This document shows, piece by piece, positions 9,567 through 18,776 of a DNA stretch of 64,000 nt. Each line of letters starts with the position of its first letter. The stretch's first letter is position 1. The stretch covers positions 1-64,000 of the forward strand of contig JAJEFB010000022.1 of NCBI GenBank assembly GCA_022820665.1, in the 5' to 3' direction. This stretch comes from Anaerolineae bacterium. GTDB taxonomy: Bacteria; Chloroflexota; Anaerolineae; Aggregatilineales; Phototrophicaceae. The notes beneath the pieces are model-generated. The model ran no database searches, was not told where the DNA came from, and was given only the letters and a program-made list of their open reading frames with translations. The translations under genes and the position numbers were made by a program.

Positions 9567-11078
9567 TCACCAACTCAACTCGATATCGCGCTTCCAGAAG
9601 CGCACAACCAGGCTGCCGCCCGGTAAAGCCGCGACCAGTCTGTATAGCAGATCTATGTCTTCGCTATCGAAGACCCTCCCGAAGCGCATGCTCAAGATGT
9701 AGACGATCAACCCGATCAGTAGCGCCGGCATGAAATGCAAACCGCCTATGCCGATCGTGAGCAACGCAACTGGCGCGGCGATGAGCAGAAGACGAAATAC
9801 GCTGTTCGCGATCCGTCGCCATTGAAAACCCGCCGCGGCAAAGGACGAAAACAGCAAAATCAAAACCAATGATTCAGAAATGACCGACGCGATTGCGGCG
9901 CCTCGTGGATCTCCCCACCCTGTTAGCAGGATCGTATTGAGCACGATGTTTAGCCCCAGACCGAGGGCGCGGACCGCAAGCAAGAGTCGCTGACGATTCT
10001 GAATCAGCATGGCTTTGCTGACGACATTGCCGATCATCGTGATCGCCGTATACCAGATTAATATGCTCAGAATGCCTGCGATCACTGAATTCTGATTGCC
10101 AAAAAATGAGCTAATCGCGCCAGGCGCCAGCAAGCTAACAAAAAGCGCCATCGGCAATCCAATGACGACCATGTAAAGTGTCAGCTTCTCGATCAAGAAA
10201 CCAAAGATCGGATTCTTGCCCTCGCCGTGATAACGCGACAGCAGCGGATAAGCCGCCACCAGGACAGTCGTGCTGAAAAGCTCGATCACGCCGAAGTTGA
10301 CGACGAAAGCGACAGTCAGGTACCCGGTGCCCTCCACGCCCAGGATGCCGGTGGTCATGAGTTTGTCCGTATGTTGGTAGGCTAAGGTCAGAAAAGCGGA
10401 GGCGGCCAGAGGTACGCTGTTGACCAGCAGAGGCTTGCTTATAGCCCGGTCGATAGGGAAGGTCGGGCGCAAACCGTCGCGCAAGTTGAACCCCGCCAAG
10501 ATCAGCGAGCGAAACAAACCGGACGCGATCGCGGCGCCGTATATTCCCAGCAGTCCCCAACCCAAGACGAGCGCCAGGACCGCCAACCCAATGCGCAGCA
10601 AGATATGCGCGATCTCCACCAAGGATGTCTTGAGCATTTCCTCGCGAGCCAGCAGCAGGTCGTAACCTATGTTTCCAAAGAGGTCGACGAATAGATTTAA
10701 CCCGGCCAGCGCCACAAAAGCGCGCAGGGAGTCGTCGTATACTACGGAAAAACTGTTGATGCCGACGTATGCGATCAGCGCCAGGGCAGTTTGCCAAAAT
10801 ACCATCGCCGACCAATAAGCGCCGGCTTTAGCCGGTTCGCGCGCCACATCGCGGATCACAATCAGGCTCATGCCGAAGCTGGTGATGGAACCGGCAATGA
10901 CCATCAAGCCACCCACTGTCCCATAAATGCCGTAGTCCCCCGCGCCAAGCCAGGCGAACAAAACCAATTGCCAGACGAAGAGCGCTCCTTTGCTGATCAC
11001 GCTCGCGACGACCAAGGCGCTGACATTGCGCGCGGCGCGCCTGGCGTCATTTCCCGATATTTTCTTGCTTTCGCTCAT
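9567..11078 (-). CDS. Oligosaccharide flippase (Wzx/MATE-like, MVF superfamily)
   Basis: 503-residue polytopic membrane protein with about 12-14 hydrophobic segments over nearly its full length and short charged ends. The pattern matches polysaccharide biosynthesis proteins that flip undecaprenyl-linked oligosaccharides across the membrane. The N-terminal helix after the RRAARNVSAL stretch and the middle segment with YQHTDKLM and GYLTVAF are typical of the family. It is the first gene of a two-gene operon with the GT4 glycosyltransferase. No polymerase (Wzy) or initiating transferase is present nearby, so this is only part of a pathway. Confidence 0.85.
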   Translation of the reverse strand: MSESKKISGNDARRAARNVSALVVASVISKGALFVWQLVLFAWLGAGDYGIYGTVGGLMVIAGSITSFGMSLIVIRDVAREPAKAGAYWSAMVFWQTALALIAYVGINSFSVVYDDSLRAFVALAGLNLFVDLFGNIGYDLLLAREEMLKTSLVEIAHILLRIGLAVLALVLGWGLLGIYGAAIASGLFRSLILAGFNLRDGLRPTFPIDRAISKPLLVNSVPLAASAFLTLAYQHTDKLMTTGILGVEGTGYLTVAFVVNFGVIELFSTTVLVAAYPLLSRYHGEGKNPIFGFLIEKLTLYMVVIGLPMALFVSLLAPGAISSFFGNQNSVIAGILSILIWYTAITMIGNVVSKAMLIQNRQRLLLAVRALGLGLNIVLNTILLTGWGDPRGAAIASVISESLVLILLFSSFAAAGFQWRRIANSVFRLLLIAAPVALLTIGIGGLHFMPALLIGLIVYILSMRFGRVFDSEDIDLLYRLVAALPGGSLVVRFWKRDIELSW

Positions 11079-11284
11079 ATTCGCCCGTGATATGGAGGAA
11101 CCTTTAGCCTTTTATACTACGAATCGTTTGGCTCGTGGAGAAACTATGTACTCGTATACACGGAATCGCTCAGCCGCGCGCGCCTGAAGTCGGCGCCATA
11201 TCTTGCGGAACCCCCGGACACGGCTAGGGATGTCGCGAAACATCAATTAAGATTGTAGCCATCGGCAAGTCATGGGGACAGCTT

Positions 11285-12640
11285 GTGTTTCACTCAAAAG
11301 AGTCGGCGCTTGACTACATATTCCGGACACGGCGTCGGCTGGGCGATGCGCCGCGCGGTTTGGACGAAGATACGCGAGACACCGCGGCGACGCGTAAACT
11401 GCTGCGTCTCGCGAATTTGCCCGCCGCGCCATGCGAATTCGTAGTTATAACGGGAAGCCGCGGTAAAGGCTCTGTCGCGGCCATCATGGCCAAGCTGCTG
11501 GAAGCGCTTGGCTATCGCGTCGGCATGCTAAGCAGTCCGCACTTGGTCCATTGGAACGAGCGAATTCGCGTCAACGGGCGCATGATCCCGGATCAGGACT
11601 TCTTGCGCATCCTCAGCGACTTGCGACCGCATATCGATTCGGTGACTCAAGACTTGCATGGAGGGCAGTATCTCAGCCCCCAAGGCATATTCCTGGCGAT
11701 GGCGCTGCGGTACTTTGTTGAAAAGCGAGTTGAAATAGCCGTGCTGGAAGTGGGCCGCGGCGGTCGCTTTGACGATATTGCGGTTGTGCCGAACCGGCTG
11801 GCTGTGTTCGCGCACATACTGCTGGAACACACAGCTTTGCTGGGTGACACGCTGAAAAGAATCGCCTGGCACAAGGCGGGGATCATACCCAGCGGTGGTA
11901 TCGCGCTGAGCACGGCGCAACCGTCGGAGGCGGAAGAGGTCTTACGACGGGAAGCAGGATTGCAAGGGGCAAGGATTCATTTTCTGGATGAGGCGGATCG
12001 CGCGCAATTGGGGACCGACACAGACGGGGGCCAGTTGATTCGCTTGCAGCCTTACGGCGAGATGCTGTTGCCATTGCTCGGGCGCTATCAAATTGAGAAT
12101 GCCTCGCTAGCGATTCGCGCCGTAGAGACTCTGCATGCGCAACTGAGCGCATCGTCACTCGAAGACGAAAGATACATTACGTCGATTCGTTCTGGCTTGG
12201 CGCAGGTCAAATGGTTCGGCCGCGTCCAAAAGCTGGACCAAGAGCCTGCGATATTCGTGGACGGCGCAATCACAGTTCCTTCGGCAGAGTCCTTCATCGC
12301 CAGTGTCAAGCCGCGGCTCTCCGAACCGGTGGCGGCCATCGTCGGCGTCCCGCGCGATCGTGATTTTTCCGGCGTCTACCGAGTCATGGCGCGTGTCAGC
12401 AAGAAGCTAATCATTACCGAAACGGATATCAATCCTAGTACGCGTTTCCCGGCGCGCGAGGACGCGCTGCGAGCGGCACAGGCTTTGCAGGTCGATGCCG
12501 CGCATACCGACAGCTTGAAAGCTGCGCTGGATCTGGCGCGCGAGTTCGCGGGCGAATCTGGCACGATCTTGCTGGCTGTCTCGCTCATGCTGGTCGGCGA
12601 ATGCATGTTGATCTGGAATGTGGATACCTCACAGATTTGA
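11285..12640 (+). CDS. folC: Divergent FolC-like Mur ligase family protein
   Basis: 451 residues, aligned end to end with folylpolyglutamate/dihydrofolate synthase: P-loop ITGSRGKGSVAAIM (about 55-68), SSPHLVHWNERIRVNG, LEVGRGGRFDD (about 152-162), LLEHTALLGDT and HKAGIIPSGG. Several family signatures are altered: GTNGKGS is GSRGKGS, GLGGRLDATN is GRGGRFDDIAV, DHT is EHT, and C-terminal DGAHNP is DGAITVP. The Mur-ligase fold and ATP site look intact, but the folate and glutamate sites may not be, so it could be a paralogue with another substrate. The GTG start has GGGGA 6 bases upstream. Symbol assigned by family, not proven function. Confidence 0.65.
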   Translation: MFHSKESALDYIFRTRRRLGDAPRGLDEDTRDTAATRKLLRLANLPAAPCEFVVITGSRGKGSVAAIMAKLLEALGYRVGMLSSPHLVHWNERIRVNGRMIPDQDFLRILSDLRPHIDSVTQDLHGGQYLSPQGIFLAMALRYFVEKRVEIAVLEVGRGGRFDDIAVVPNRLAVFAHILLEHTALLGDTLKRIAWHKAGIIPSGGIALSTAQPSEAEEVLRREAGLQGARIHFLDEADRAQLGTDTDGGQLIRLQPYGEMLLPLLGRYQIENASLAIRAVETLHAQLSASSLEDERYITSIRSGLAQVKWFGRVQKLDQEPAIFVDGAITVPSAESFIASVKPRLSEPVAAIVGVPRDRDFSGVYRVMARVSKKLIITETDINPSTRFPAREDALRAAQALQVDAAHTDSLKAALDLAREFAGESGTILLAVSLMLVGECMLIWNVDTSQI

Positions 12641-12670
12641 TATGCGAGATCCGCAGAGCCTATTCGCTGA

Positions 12671-12699
12671 TTGACAAAGGTGGGTCGATTCGCTAGGCT
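12671..12699 (+). promoter_or_regulatory. Sigma-70 promoter of the cupin/MetE/HisD operon
   Basis: Perfect TTGACA (12671-12676), a 17-base spacer and TAGGCT (12694-12699). Predicted start of transcription is near 12706, about 40 bases before the cupin ATG, which itself has AAGGAG. Confidence 0.65.
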
Positions 12700-12744
12700 A
12701 CGCTTACCTTTTCCTACCTGAAGTGTAATGCAAGGAGATCCAAA

Positions 12745-13416
12745 ATGGAGCATCCCAAGCAAACACAAGAGAGTATGGCGGCGCGGGTCATGCGCTTTGA
12801 TGAACTTAAGCAAAAGGGCATTCCCATCATGTTCATCGACAGCATGTTGCCCCGCCATCAACGCATGAATTACGCCGTGATCGGCGATACCGCGGCCGAG
12901 AACCCGGACTACAGTATCAAACGGGCGATTACCGAACCCCACCGCTATCAGATTGGTATGTGCTGGGCGCCGCCCGGTTGTGGACCTGCCTGGCACACGC
13001 ACGACTACACCGAGTCCTTTTTCATCCTTACTGGTCCCTTCACATTTTATTGGGGTAACGAGGATGACCCCGACAAGGTCGAAGGCAAATTCGTATTGAA
13101 CGAATGGGACATGATCTCGCTGCCGCCGGGCATGTATCGCAGTTTTGAATACAGCGGCGATTCAATCGGCTGGTTCTACGCTGTCTTGGAATCGCACGAA
13201 GTTTTTGAGGGCAAGGATCCCTACTGGTCGCCGCAGATTGAAGAAGCCGCTTTGCGTAATGGCTATGAAGCGGACGCCAAGGGCAAAATGGTGCACCCGC
13301 CCGACTATGAAGCGCAAAAAGCGCGGCAAGATCAGCATTTGCGGGAGAAGTTCCGCGATTTGACCGGCGTCGATTTGAAGGACTACCGTCCGCCGCAATT
13401 CGTGAAGGGTAACTAA
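12745..13416 (+). CDS. Cupin-domain protein
   Basis: 223 residues with one cupin barrel in the middle. Metal ligands are visible in the first cupin motif (GPAWHTHDYTESFFILTG, about 75-92: H-x-H and E). In the second motif the usual His appears replaced (LPPGMYRSFEY), so metal binding may be partial. It lacks a signal peptide. AAGGAG precedes the ATG. Its stop is 2 bases before the MetE-like gene, and the HisD-like gene follows, so it probably acts in the same pathway as a small-molecule isomerase, dioxygenase or sensor. No substrate can be named. Confidence 0.75.
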   Translation: MEHPKQTQESMAARVMRFDELKQKGIPIMFIDSMLPRHQRMNYAVIGDTAAENPDYSIKRAITEPHRYQIGMCWAPPGCGPAWHTHDYTESFFILTGPFTFYWGNEDDPDKVEGKFVLNEWDMISLPPGMYRSFEYSGDSIGWFYAVLESHEVFEGKDPYWSPQIEEAALRNGYEADAKGKMVHPPDYEAQKARQDQHLREKFRDLTGVDLKDYRPPQFVKGN

Positions 13417-13418
13417 TT

Positions 13419-14567
13419 ATGAAGACGAGCACCGAGCGCATCCTGACGACGCACGTGGGCAGCATGCCGCGTCCGCAGTATGTGGTGGATCAGTTGTTCG
13501 CGCAGGACCAGGGCGAAGCCTACGACCCAGATGAATTCGACCGCGTGATGCAACGCGCGGTGCGCGAGGTTGCTGCCAAGCAGGTGGGAGCCGGTGTCGA
13601 CATCATCAGCGATGGCGAGATGAGCAAGATCAGTTACGCCACCTATATCCGTCACCGCTTTACCGGCTTCGAGATCGCCGACGTGCCGCGCGCCACGCCG
13701 AAAGACCTCGACGATTTCCCAGCTTACAAGCAGAGCCTGGCGGATGCCGGCGGAACGCCGAAGTACCACCGCCCGGTTGTTCGTGGCGAGATAAAGATCA
13801 AGGACTTGTCGCCGCTGGAGAAAGACATCGCCAATCTCCTGTCGGCGAAAGACGAAGCGGGCGCGCAAGAAGCCTTCATGAATGCGGCTTCGCCCGGCGT
13901 CATCGCCGTCTTCCAGCCCAATGAGTATTATCCGAACGACGAGCAATACCTGGGCGCGCTGGCGGACGTGATGCGCGTCGAATACGAGAAGATCACCGAA
14001 GCCGGCTTGGTTTTGCAGGTCGACTGCCCGGATCTGGCTTTGGGCAGACATATCCGCTTCCGCGATGCTGATATCGCCACCTTTAAGAAGGCGGCGCGGG
14101 CGCAAGTCGAAGCCTTGAATTATGCCTTGGAAAACGTGCCAGCCGAGCGCTCCCGCATGCACATCTGCTGGGGAAACTACGAGGGACCCCACCACCACGA
14201 TGTTGATCTGCGCGAGATTATTGACATTGTTTTCTCCGCCAAGCCACAGGCGATTCAATTCGAAGGCGCCAACCCGCGCCATCAACATGAATGGGCGATC
14301 TGGGCTGAAGCGGATATCCCCGATGACAAGATCCTGATCCCCGGTACGCTTGATACCACAACCAATTTTGTGGAACATCCGCAACTGGTGGCGCAGCGCA
14401 TCGAGCGCTTCAGCCGGATCGTGGGCAAGGAACGGGTCATCGCCGGCACCGATTGCGGCTTTGGCACCTTTGCCGGCTTTGGCGCCATACATCCCGATAT
14501 CGCTTATGCCAAATTGGGATCGCTGGCGGAAGGCGCGCGCATTGCCAGCGAGCGGCTCTGGAATTAA
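13419..14567 (+). CDS. MetE C-terminal-like zinc methyl/alkyltransferase
   Basis: 382 residues, equivalent to the C-terminal catalytic TIM barrel of cobalamin-independent methionine synthase. It lacks the N-terminal half, so it is not a full MetE. The zinc ligands are all visible: MHICWGN (His and Cys, about 247-253), the Glu in FEGANPRHQHEW and the Cys in GTDCGFGTFAG (about 350). THVGSMPRP near the N-terminus is the usual family opening. Stand-alone relatives include archaeal-type core MetE and epoxyalkane:coenzyme M transferase, which act on thiols. Being between a cupin and a HisD-like dehydrogenase argues for a catabolic rather than a methionine role. Confidence 0.8.
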   Translation: MKTSTERILTTHVGSMPRPQYVVDQLFAQDQGEAYDPDEFDRVMQRAVREVAAKQVGAGVDIISDGEMSKISYATYIRHRFTGFEIADVPRATPKDLDDFPAYKQSLADAGGTPKYHRPVVRGEIKIKDLSPLEKDIANLLSAKDEAGAQEAFMNAASPGVIAVFQPNEYYPNDEQYLGALADVMRVEYEKITEAGLVLQVDCPDLALGRHIRFRDADIATFKKAARAQVEALNYALENVPAERSRMHICWGNYEGPHHHDVDLREIIDIVFSAKPQAIQFEGANPRHQHEWAIWAEADIPDDKILIPGTLDTTTNFVEHPQLVAQRIERFSRIVGKERVIAGTDCGFGTFAGFGAIHPDIAYAKLGSLAEGARIASERLWN

Positions 14568-14615
14568 GCGCCCCCTAAAATATGCGATTGACGATCTTGC
14601 AGGAGATTGAGCCGA

Positions 14616-15902
14616 ATGGCGATTCGATACATTAAGAAGGGCAAGTCCGCCGAGCAAAAGGCTGAAGCCGATGCTGCAGTGCAGGAAACCGTGCGCGGGA
14701 TCCTGGCCGACATTCAAAGGCGCGGGAATGCAGCGGTTCGTGAATTGTCGCAGAAATTCGACAACTGGAATCCGGCAAGCTTCAAATTGTCGGACGGGCA
14801 AATCGAAGAAATCGTCGCGAGCCTGCCCGCGCAGGCGGTCTCCGACATCAAATTCGCCCAGGAACAGATCCGCAATTTCGCAAAAGCCCAACGCGCGGCG
14901 CTGCGGGATGTAGAAGTCGAAACGCTGCCCGGCGTGGTTCTCGGGCACAAGAACATACCCGTTAACCGCGTTGGCTGTTATGTGCCGGGCGGGCGTTACC
15001 CGATGGTCGCCTCGGCGCATATGAGTACCGTGACCGCCAAAGCGGCCGGTGTCAAGGAAGTCATTGCCTGTACGCCGCCAATCGGGGGCGAGATTCCCGC
15101 GGCCACAATCGCGGCGATACACTTTGGCGGGGCGGACGAGATCTATCTTCTGGGCGGCGTACAAGCCTTGGCTGCCATGGCTTACGGCGCATTGGGCATT
15201 GAACCCGTCGACATGATCGTCGGTCCCGGAAATGCCTTTGTCGCCGAAGCCAAGCGACAGCTTTTCGGCTTGGTAGGCATTGATCTGTTGGCTGGACCAA
15301 CCGAAGTGCTGGTGATCGCCGATGACAGCGCCGATGCCGAAATCTGCGCTACGGATCTGCTGGGTCAAGCGGAGCACGGTCCCACATCGCCCGCGGTACT
15401 GCTGACCACAAGCGCCTCACTGGCCGAGAGCATTGAAGCGGAAATTGGTCGACAACTGGAGACGCTGCCGACAGCCGATCTGGCTGGCGCCGCCTGGCGC
15501 GACTACGGCGAGGTGATCCTGGTCGATACCGACGAAGAAATGGTCCAAGTCGCGGACGAGATCGCCAGCGAGCACGTCGAGGTTATCACGCGCGATCCCG
15601 ATTATTTCCTGGAAAATATGAGCAATTACGGGGCGCTCTTCCTGGGTCCGGAGACCAATGTCGCCTATGGCGACAAGATCATTGGCACCAATCACACCCT
15701 GCCGACCAAGAAAGCCGGTCGTTATACCGGCGGATTGTGGGTGGGCAAGTTCATCAAAACCGTGACCTATCAGCGCGTCACGGAAGCAGCGAGCGTCCTC
15801 ATCGGTGAATATGGCAGCCGGCTCTGTGATCTCGAAGGCTTCATGGGGCACAAGGAGCAGTGCGATCTGCGCCTGCGGCGGTATGGAGGTGGAAGTGACT
15901 GA
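14616..15902 (+). CDS. HisD-family dehydrogenase (histidinol or sulfopropanediol-type)
   Basis: 428 residues of the NAD-dependent, zinc-containing histidinol dehydrogenase fold. Family motifs: [17 protein letters not shown] (about 120-136), [37 protein letters not shown] and EHVEVI (Glu-His catalytic pair region), and [16 protein letters not shown] near the end. The [11 protein letters not shown] form differs from true HisD (TAAYPSSVLM) and resembles the HpsN branch that oxidises dihydroxypropanesulfonate. No other his genes are nearby. Third gene of the cupin/MetE-like operon. ATG at 14616 is preferred (AGGAG 10 bases upstream) over a TTG nine bases earlier. Confidence 0.8.
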   Translation: MAIRYIKKGKSAEQKAEADAAVQETVRGILADIQRRGNAAVRELSQKFDNWNPASFKLSDGQIEEIVASLPAQAVSDIKFAQEQIRNFAKAQRAALRDVEVETLPGVVLGHKNIPVNRVGCYVPGGRYPMVASAHMSTVTAKAAGVKEVIACTPPIGGEIPAATIAAIHFGGADEIYLLGGVQALAAMAYGALGIEPVDMIVGPGNAFVAEAKRQLFGLVGIDLLAGPTEVLVIADDSADAEICATDLLGQAEHGPTSPAVLLTTSASLAESIEAEIGRQLETLPTADLAGAAWRDYGEVILVDTDEEMVQVADEIASEHVEVITRDPDYFLENMSNYGALFLGPETNVAYGDKIIGTNHTLPTKKAGRYTGGLWVGKFIKTVTYQRVTEAASVLIGEYGSRLCDLEGFMGHKEQCDLRLRRYGGGSD

Positions 15903-15948
15903 ATCGTCACCGATAAAATTGGCACCGCTCTCGAACTGGTCTCCGGTT

Positions 15949-17238
15949 TTACCTACCGAACCATCCTCGCACACGCTGGAACAATGTTATACGTTGTGAT
16001 TCGATCTCCATCCTTCGTAGGTTTTCCCTATGATCTAACCAGCGTTTGTACGCCATGTACGAAACCGGAATAATGAATATTAGAAACAGCCATGCGGAAA
16101 GATTACCCTGCAACAATTCAGGCATCAATGGACCAATGATGAGAATAGATATAATAGCTACCAGGATAAAGAGATTACGATTCTGGATTTCGCTGTCGGA
16201 ATCCTTTGAATTGCGCTCATAGGTGACCTGCTGGTTGTTGCTATTGATGTTCATTGCCCACAATGGTCGGTTACGCTGGTTTACATTAGAGGCGGTTCTC
16301 TGTTTTGACTTGGGCAATTTGATGTTGGGGCGTTTCCGCTTAGAACGTTTGCGTTTTGAGCGTTTCGGCTTGTCAAAATCGCTGTTTGCCTTGTTTTCGC
16401 GAGTATCTTCTTCGCGTAAGCGCTGAAGTTCGCTCTCTACAACTTGTGCCGGAGTCTCTGAATAGTCGTCAGGCGCATAGCGCCTGTTGATGTAGTCGCG
16501 CGAGTCTTCTCTTCCCTCGACATTGCCAGTTGTTGCCGCATCGCGCGAGGTTACGGCTTCGCCTGTAGGCTCGGTAAGTTCGTAAAGAATGTTTCCCTCC
16601 ATGCCTTCAGTAATTGCGGTTTCTTCCTCAATGTCGGGTGCATCCAGTTGTGGCTCGTTCAAGTCGATCGGTGGCACAGGATTATCTGTGACAACCTTAT
16701 TTGGTTCACCTTTTAATCCTGACTTTGTGTTCGAGTATTGACTCCCAAAGTCAGCTCCTGGCTCGCCGAATTTACGAGAAGACAGTTGAAGAAGCACTTC
16801 GTCCACTTTCTCTATTGCGTTTCTGGCTTTGGAGCCTTTTATTGAGGTCAGCAGTAGCTTCGCTGTATCCGCAAGCCGGCGGATCCTGTCATCATCAAGC
16901 TGGCGCAAATTCTTCCTACTGTTATGACTGTTTGGTTTGCGGAGTCCTTGTATCAACTCGTGCGCATATGAGATAATCAGTCGATCAGACTTATTGAAAT
17001 TATTTTTAATGTCTTCCGGGGAGAATGCAATTAACCTTAGGACTTTCACAACATCCAGTTCATCCTTCAGCGCTTCTTCATTTGGTAGCTGCTCTTCATC
17101 CCGCAGGACGTAATGAATCTCATCTATGTAGATTTTCTTACTGAATTTTTGCTTGTATAAATATATAACCCTATCCAAAAGACCATCTAGTAGAGCATCC
17201 TCAATATCATTCGCAAAATCCCGATTCGTCTTTTTCAT
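15949..17238 (-). CDS. HEPN-like (Swt1-type) membrane protein, AT-rich
   Basis: 429 residues. The N-terminal helical domain (about 1-150) includes SYAHELIQGLRKPNSHNS, where R100-KPNS-H105 fits the R-x4-6-H motif of HEPN RNases; the surrounding pattern resembles Swt1-type HEPN domains. A long disordered, acidic middle (about 155-290) is followed by a basic cluster (KRSKRKRSKRKR) and two transmembrane helices at about 370-410, then a short cytoplasmic tail. Codon use and base composition are visibly more AT-rich than the neighbours, suggesting recent acquisition. The start is ATG 17238, with AGGA 8 bases upstream. No partner antitoxin is evident. HEPN assignment is tentative. Confidence 0.6.
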   Translation of the reverse strand: MKKTNRDFANDIEDALLDGLLDRVIYLYKQKFSKKIYIDEIHYVLRDEEQLPNEEALKDELDVVKVLRLIAFSPEDIKNNFNKSDRLIISYAHELIQGLRKPNSHNSRKNLRQLDDDRIRRLADTAKLLLTSIKGSKARNAIEKVDEVLLQLSSRKFGEPGADFGSQYSNTKSGLKGEPNKVVTDNPVPPIDLNEPQLDAPDIEEETAITEGMEGNILYELTEPTGEAVTSRDAATTGNVEGREDSRDYINRRYAPDDYSETPAQVVESELQRLREEDTRENKANSDFDKPKRSKRKRSKRKRPNIKLPKSKQRTASNVNQRNRPLWAMNINSNNQQVTYERNSKDSDSEIQNRNLFILVAIISILIIGPLMPELLQGNLSAWLFLIFIIPVSYMAYKRWLDHRENLRRMEIESQRITLFQRVRGWFGR

Positions 17239-17346
17239 TAGCAAATCCTAATCTTGCGCACATGCTAAACGTAGACTAATGTTATTGTATCACATTCTAA
17301 GTAGTAACACGTTAGTTGTGCGAAAAAACGGACTGTAGTGCATGGC

Positions 17347-17379
17347 GCAATAGGGCGACTCACCGAGTCGCCCTATTGC
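17347..17379. repeat. Perfect 15-bp hairpin, GGGCGACTC family
   Basis: A perfect 15-bp inverted repeat with loop ACC; the core GGGCGACTC/GAGTCGCCC recurs at 33548-33568. It lies in the 17239-17507 gap between two minus-strand genes and lacks an adjacent T-run in that direction. Just downstream, TTCGTGTCTTTGTGGTTAA (17420-17438) is another commonly repeated intergenic phrase. Confidence 0.75.
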
Positions 17380-17507
17380 TCCTTATTTTGCCTTACTTTC
17401 TTGGAATCACTTAATTGACTTCGTGTCTTTGTGGTTAATTTTGCTTTTGAACGGCAACCACATGTAATTTGCCAAATTTTTGAAATGCGCCCGTGGGTGC
17501 GCGTAAA

Positions 17508-18269
17508 TCATTTTACCGACGTCCTCCGCTCGTCAACCACAACCGTCCCCGCCAACTTATCGTGCCAGGTCTGCTTCTCCCGGTCGAACATCGCCCAGAG
17601 ATATCCCAAAAGGAACATGCCGCTAATCGTATAGCCGAAAACGTTGCGTATGATGGCGTCCAGGATGCCGATGCGCTGTCCATTCTTCTTGATGACCCGC
17701 AGCTTCAGCATGATCTTGCCCAAGGTCTGTCCGTTGAACAGTGTCATGAAGGCGACGTTGTATACCGCGCTCACCAGCAAATTCATCGTCACCACGTCGT
17801 TCTGGAACTGCGAAGCGGCGGTCGAAATCATCGTCGGATCATCAGAAAGCAGCGCCGCTTCTAGGGCTGTAAAACCGCCGCTAACCGCCGCTAGCAACAA
17901 AGTCATGACGCCGACGATGAGCCCGTCGATTATGATTGCCAGCCAGCGTCGGCTCACCGACGCCAGACCTACCTGTTGCATAACGGGCGGGGGCGTGGGC
18001 GCTGGAACCGGCGCGGCGACTGAGGGCTCTTTTGGCGGCGCGGGAATAATTTGAGCCAGTTCATCGCTGGCCCGTTGAAAATCAGGATCCAGTTCCAGCG
18101 CCGAGCGCAGATACTCAATCCGTTGACCGTGACTGAGCGCTGCCTGTGAAGCCAGGTAATAGGCATCGGCGCTCGGCTTCTCCTCAAGTTCCTCAGCGAT
18201 CAGTTCCCGGGCGCGGTCCATTTGAAATCGACCAATCGCTTCTTGAATCTCCGCTAATCTGTCCGTCAT
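17508..18269 (-). CDS. RDD-family membrane protein with TPR-like N-terminus
   Basis: 253 residues. The N-terminal ~85 are helical with a tetratricopeptide-like pattern (ALSHGQRIEYLRSALELDP), then a Pro/Ala-rich linker, then an RDD domain with three to four membrane helices. RDD hallmarks are SRRWLAIIIDGLIVGV (Arg and Asp), GQTLGKIMLKLRV and a terminal WHDKLAGTVVV. RDD proteins are implicated in sodium or compatible-solute transport or membrane remodelling, but the role here is unknown. ATG 18269 is chosen; a GTG 15 bases upstream is also possible. Confidence 0.8.
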   Translation of the reverse strand: MTDRLAEIQEAIGRFQMDRARELIAEELEEKPSADAYYLASQAALSHGQRIEYLRSALELDPDFQRASDELAQIIPAPPKEPSVAAPVPAPTPPPVMQQVGLASVSRRWLAIIIDGLIVGVMTLLLAAVSGGFTALEAALLSDDPTMISTAASQFQNDVVTMNLLVSAVYNVAFMTLFNGQTLGKIMLKLRVIKKNGQRIGILDAIIRNVFGYTISGMFLLGYLWAMFDREKQTWHDKLAGTVVVDERRTSVK

Positions 18270-18404
18270 TCTTGTCACCGCCACATCTGCATTTCCGCAA
18301 GGGTATCATACTTGATAACAGTCCGCATGTGTTATGATAAGCCCCGCAATGGCAAAGCCGGGTGCGCCGCTGTCTGGCTAGCCCGGAAGGACGAGCGCAA
18401 TTTC

Positions 18405-18761
18405 ATGAACGAGAACGCCGGACGCATCGCCGCCAGCAAAGCCGGCCGTCGCTTTATCGCCCAGATGAACTTTTACAATGCCGGGGATTTCAAGCGCTTG
18501 CGGCAATTCGTCCATAGCAGCTATTATGATCTGATCTTGATGGAGAATCCGGCAGATCGCCGTATGCTCGACCTTAAGGCGGCGCATAAACTACACGGTC
18601 GCTTGAAGGTTGTAGAGATCGAAAAGGCCGAGGATTACGCGATAGATCTCATCTTGCAAGGCGAAAAAGGCGCGTCGCGATTGCGCCTTGAAATGGTCGT
18701 GAACGAGAGTTACCCGCATCAGATTATCCACTATGCTTTGAGGCCAATGGAGCGGGGCTGA
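18405..18761 (+). CDS. Small NTF2-like hypothetical protein
   Basis: 118 residues. The pattern NAGDFKRLRQFVHSSY, followed by mixed beta strands, resembles an NTF2-like cone fold such as those that accompany serine hydrolases. No catalytic motif is visible. Its stop is 15 bases before nadE, so the two are probably co-transcribed. GGAAGGA lies 14 bases before this ATG, rather far; upstream in-frame starts lack any ribosome binding site. Function unknown. Confidence 0.6.
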   Translation: MNENAGRIAASKAGRRFIAQMNFYNAGDFKRLRQFVHSSYYDLILMENPADRRMLDLKAAHKLHGRLKVVEIEKAEDYAIDLILQGEKGASRLRLEMVVNESYPHQIIHYALRPMERG

Positions 18762-18776
18762 AGCAGGGGTGCTGTT

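Noticed and set aside
13413..15377. A long open frame (654 codons) antisense to the MetE-like and HisD-like genes
   Set aside because: It exactly shadows two strongly recognisable sense genes; in GC-rich DNA the antisense strand often stays open. Its translation shows no conserved motif.
14616..15902. Calling the HisD-like gene hisD outright
   Set aside because: The Rossmann-region motif differs from true HisD and no other histidine gene is nearby, so a more cautious name is given.
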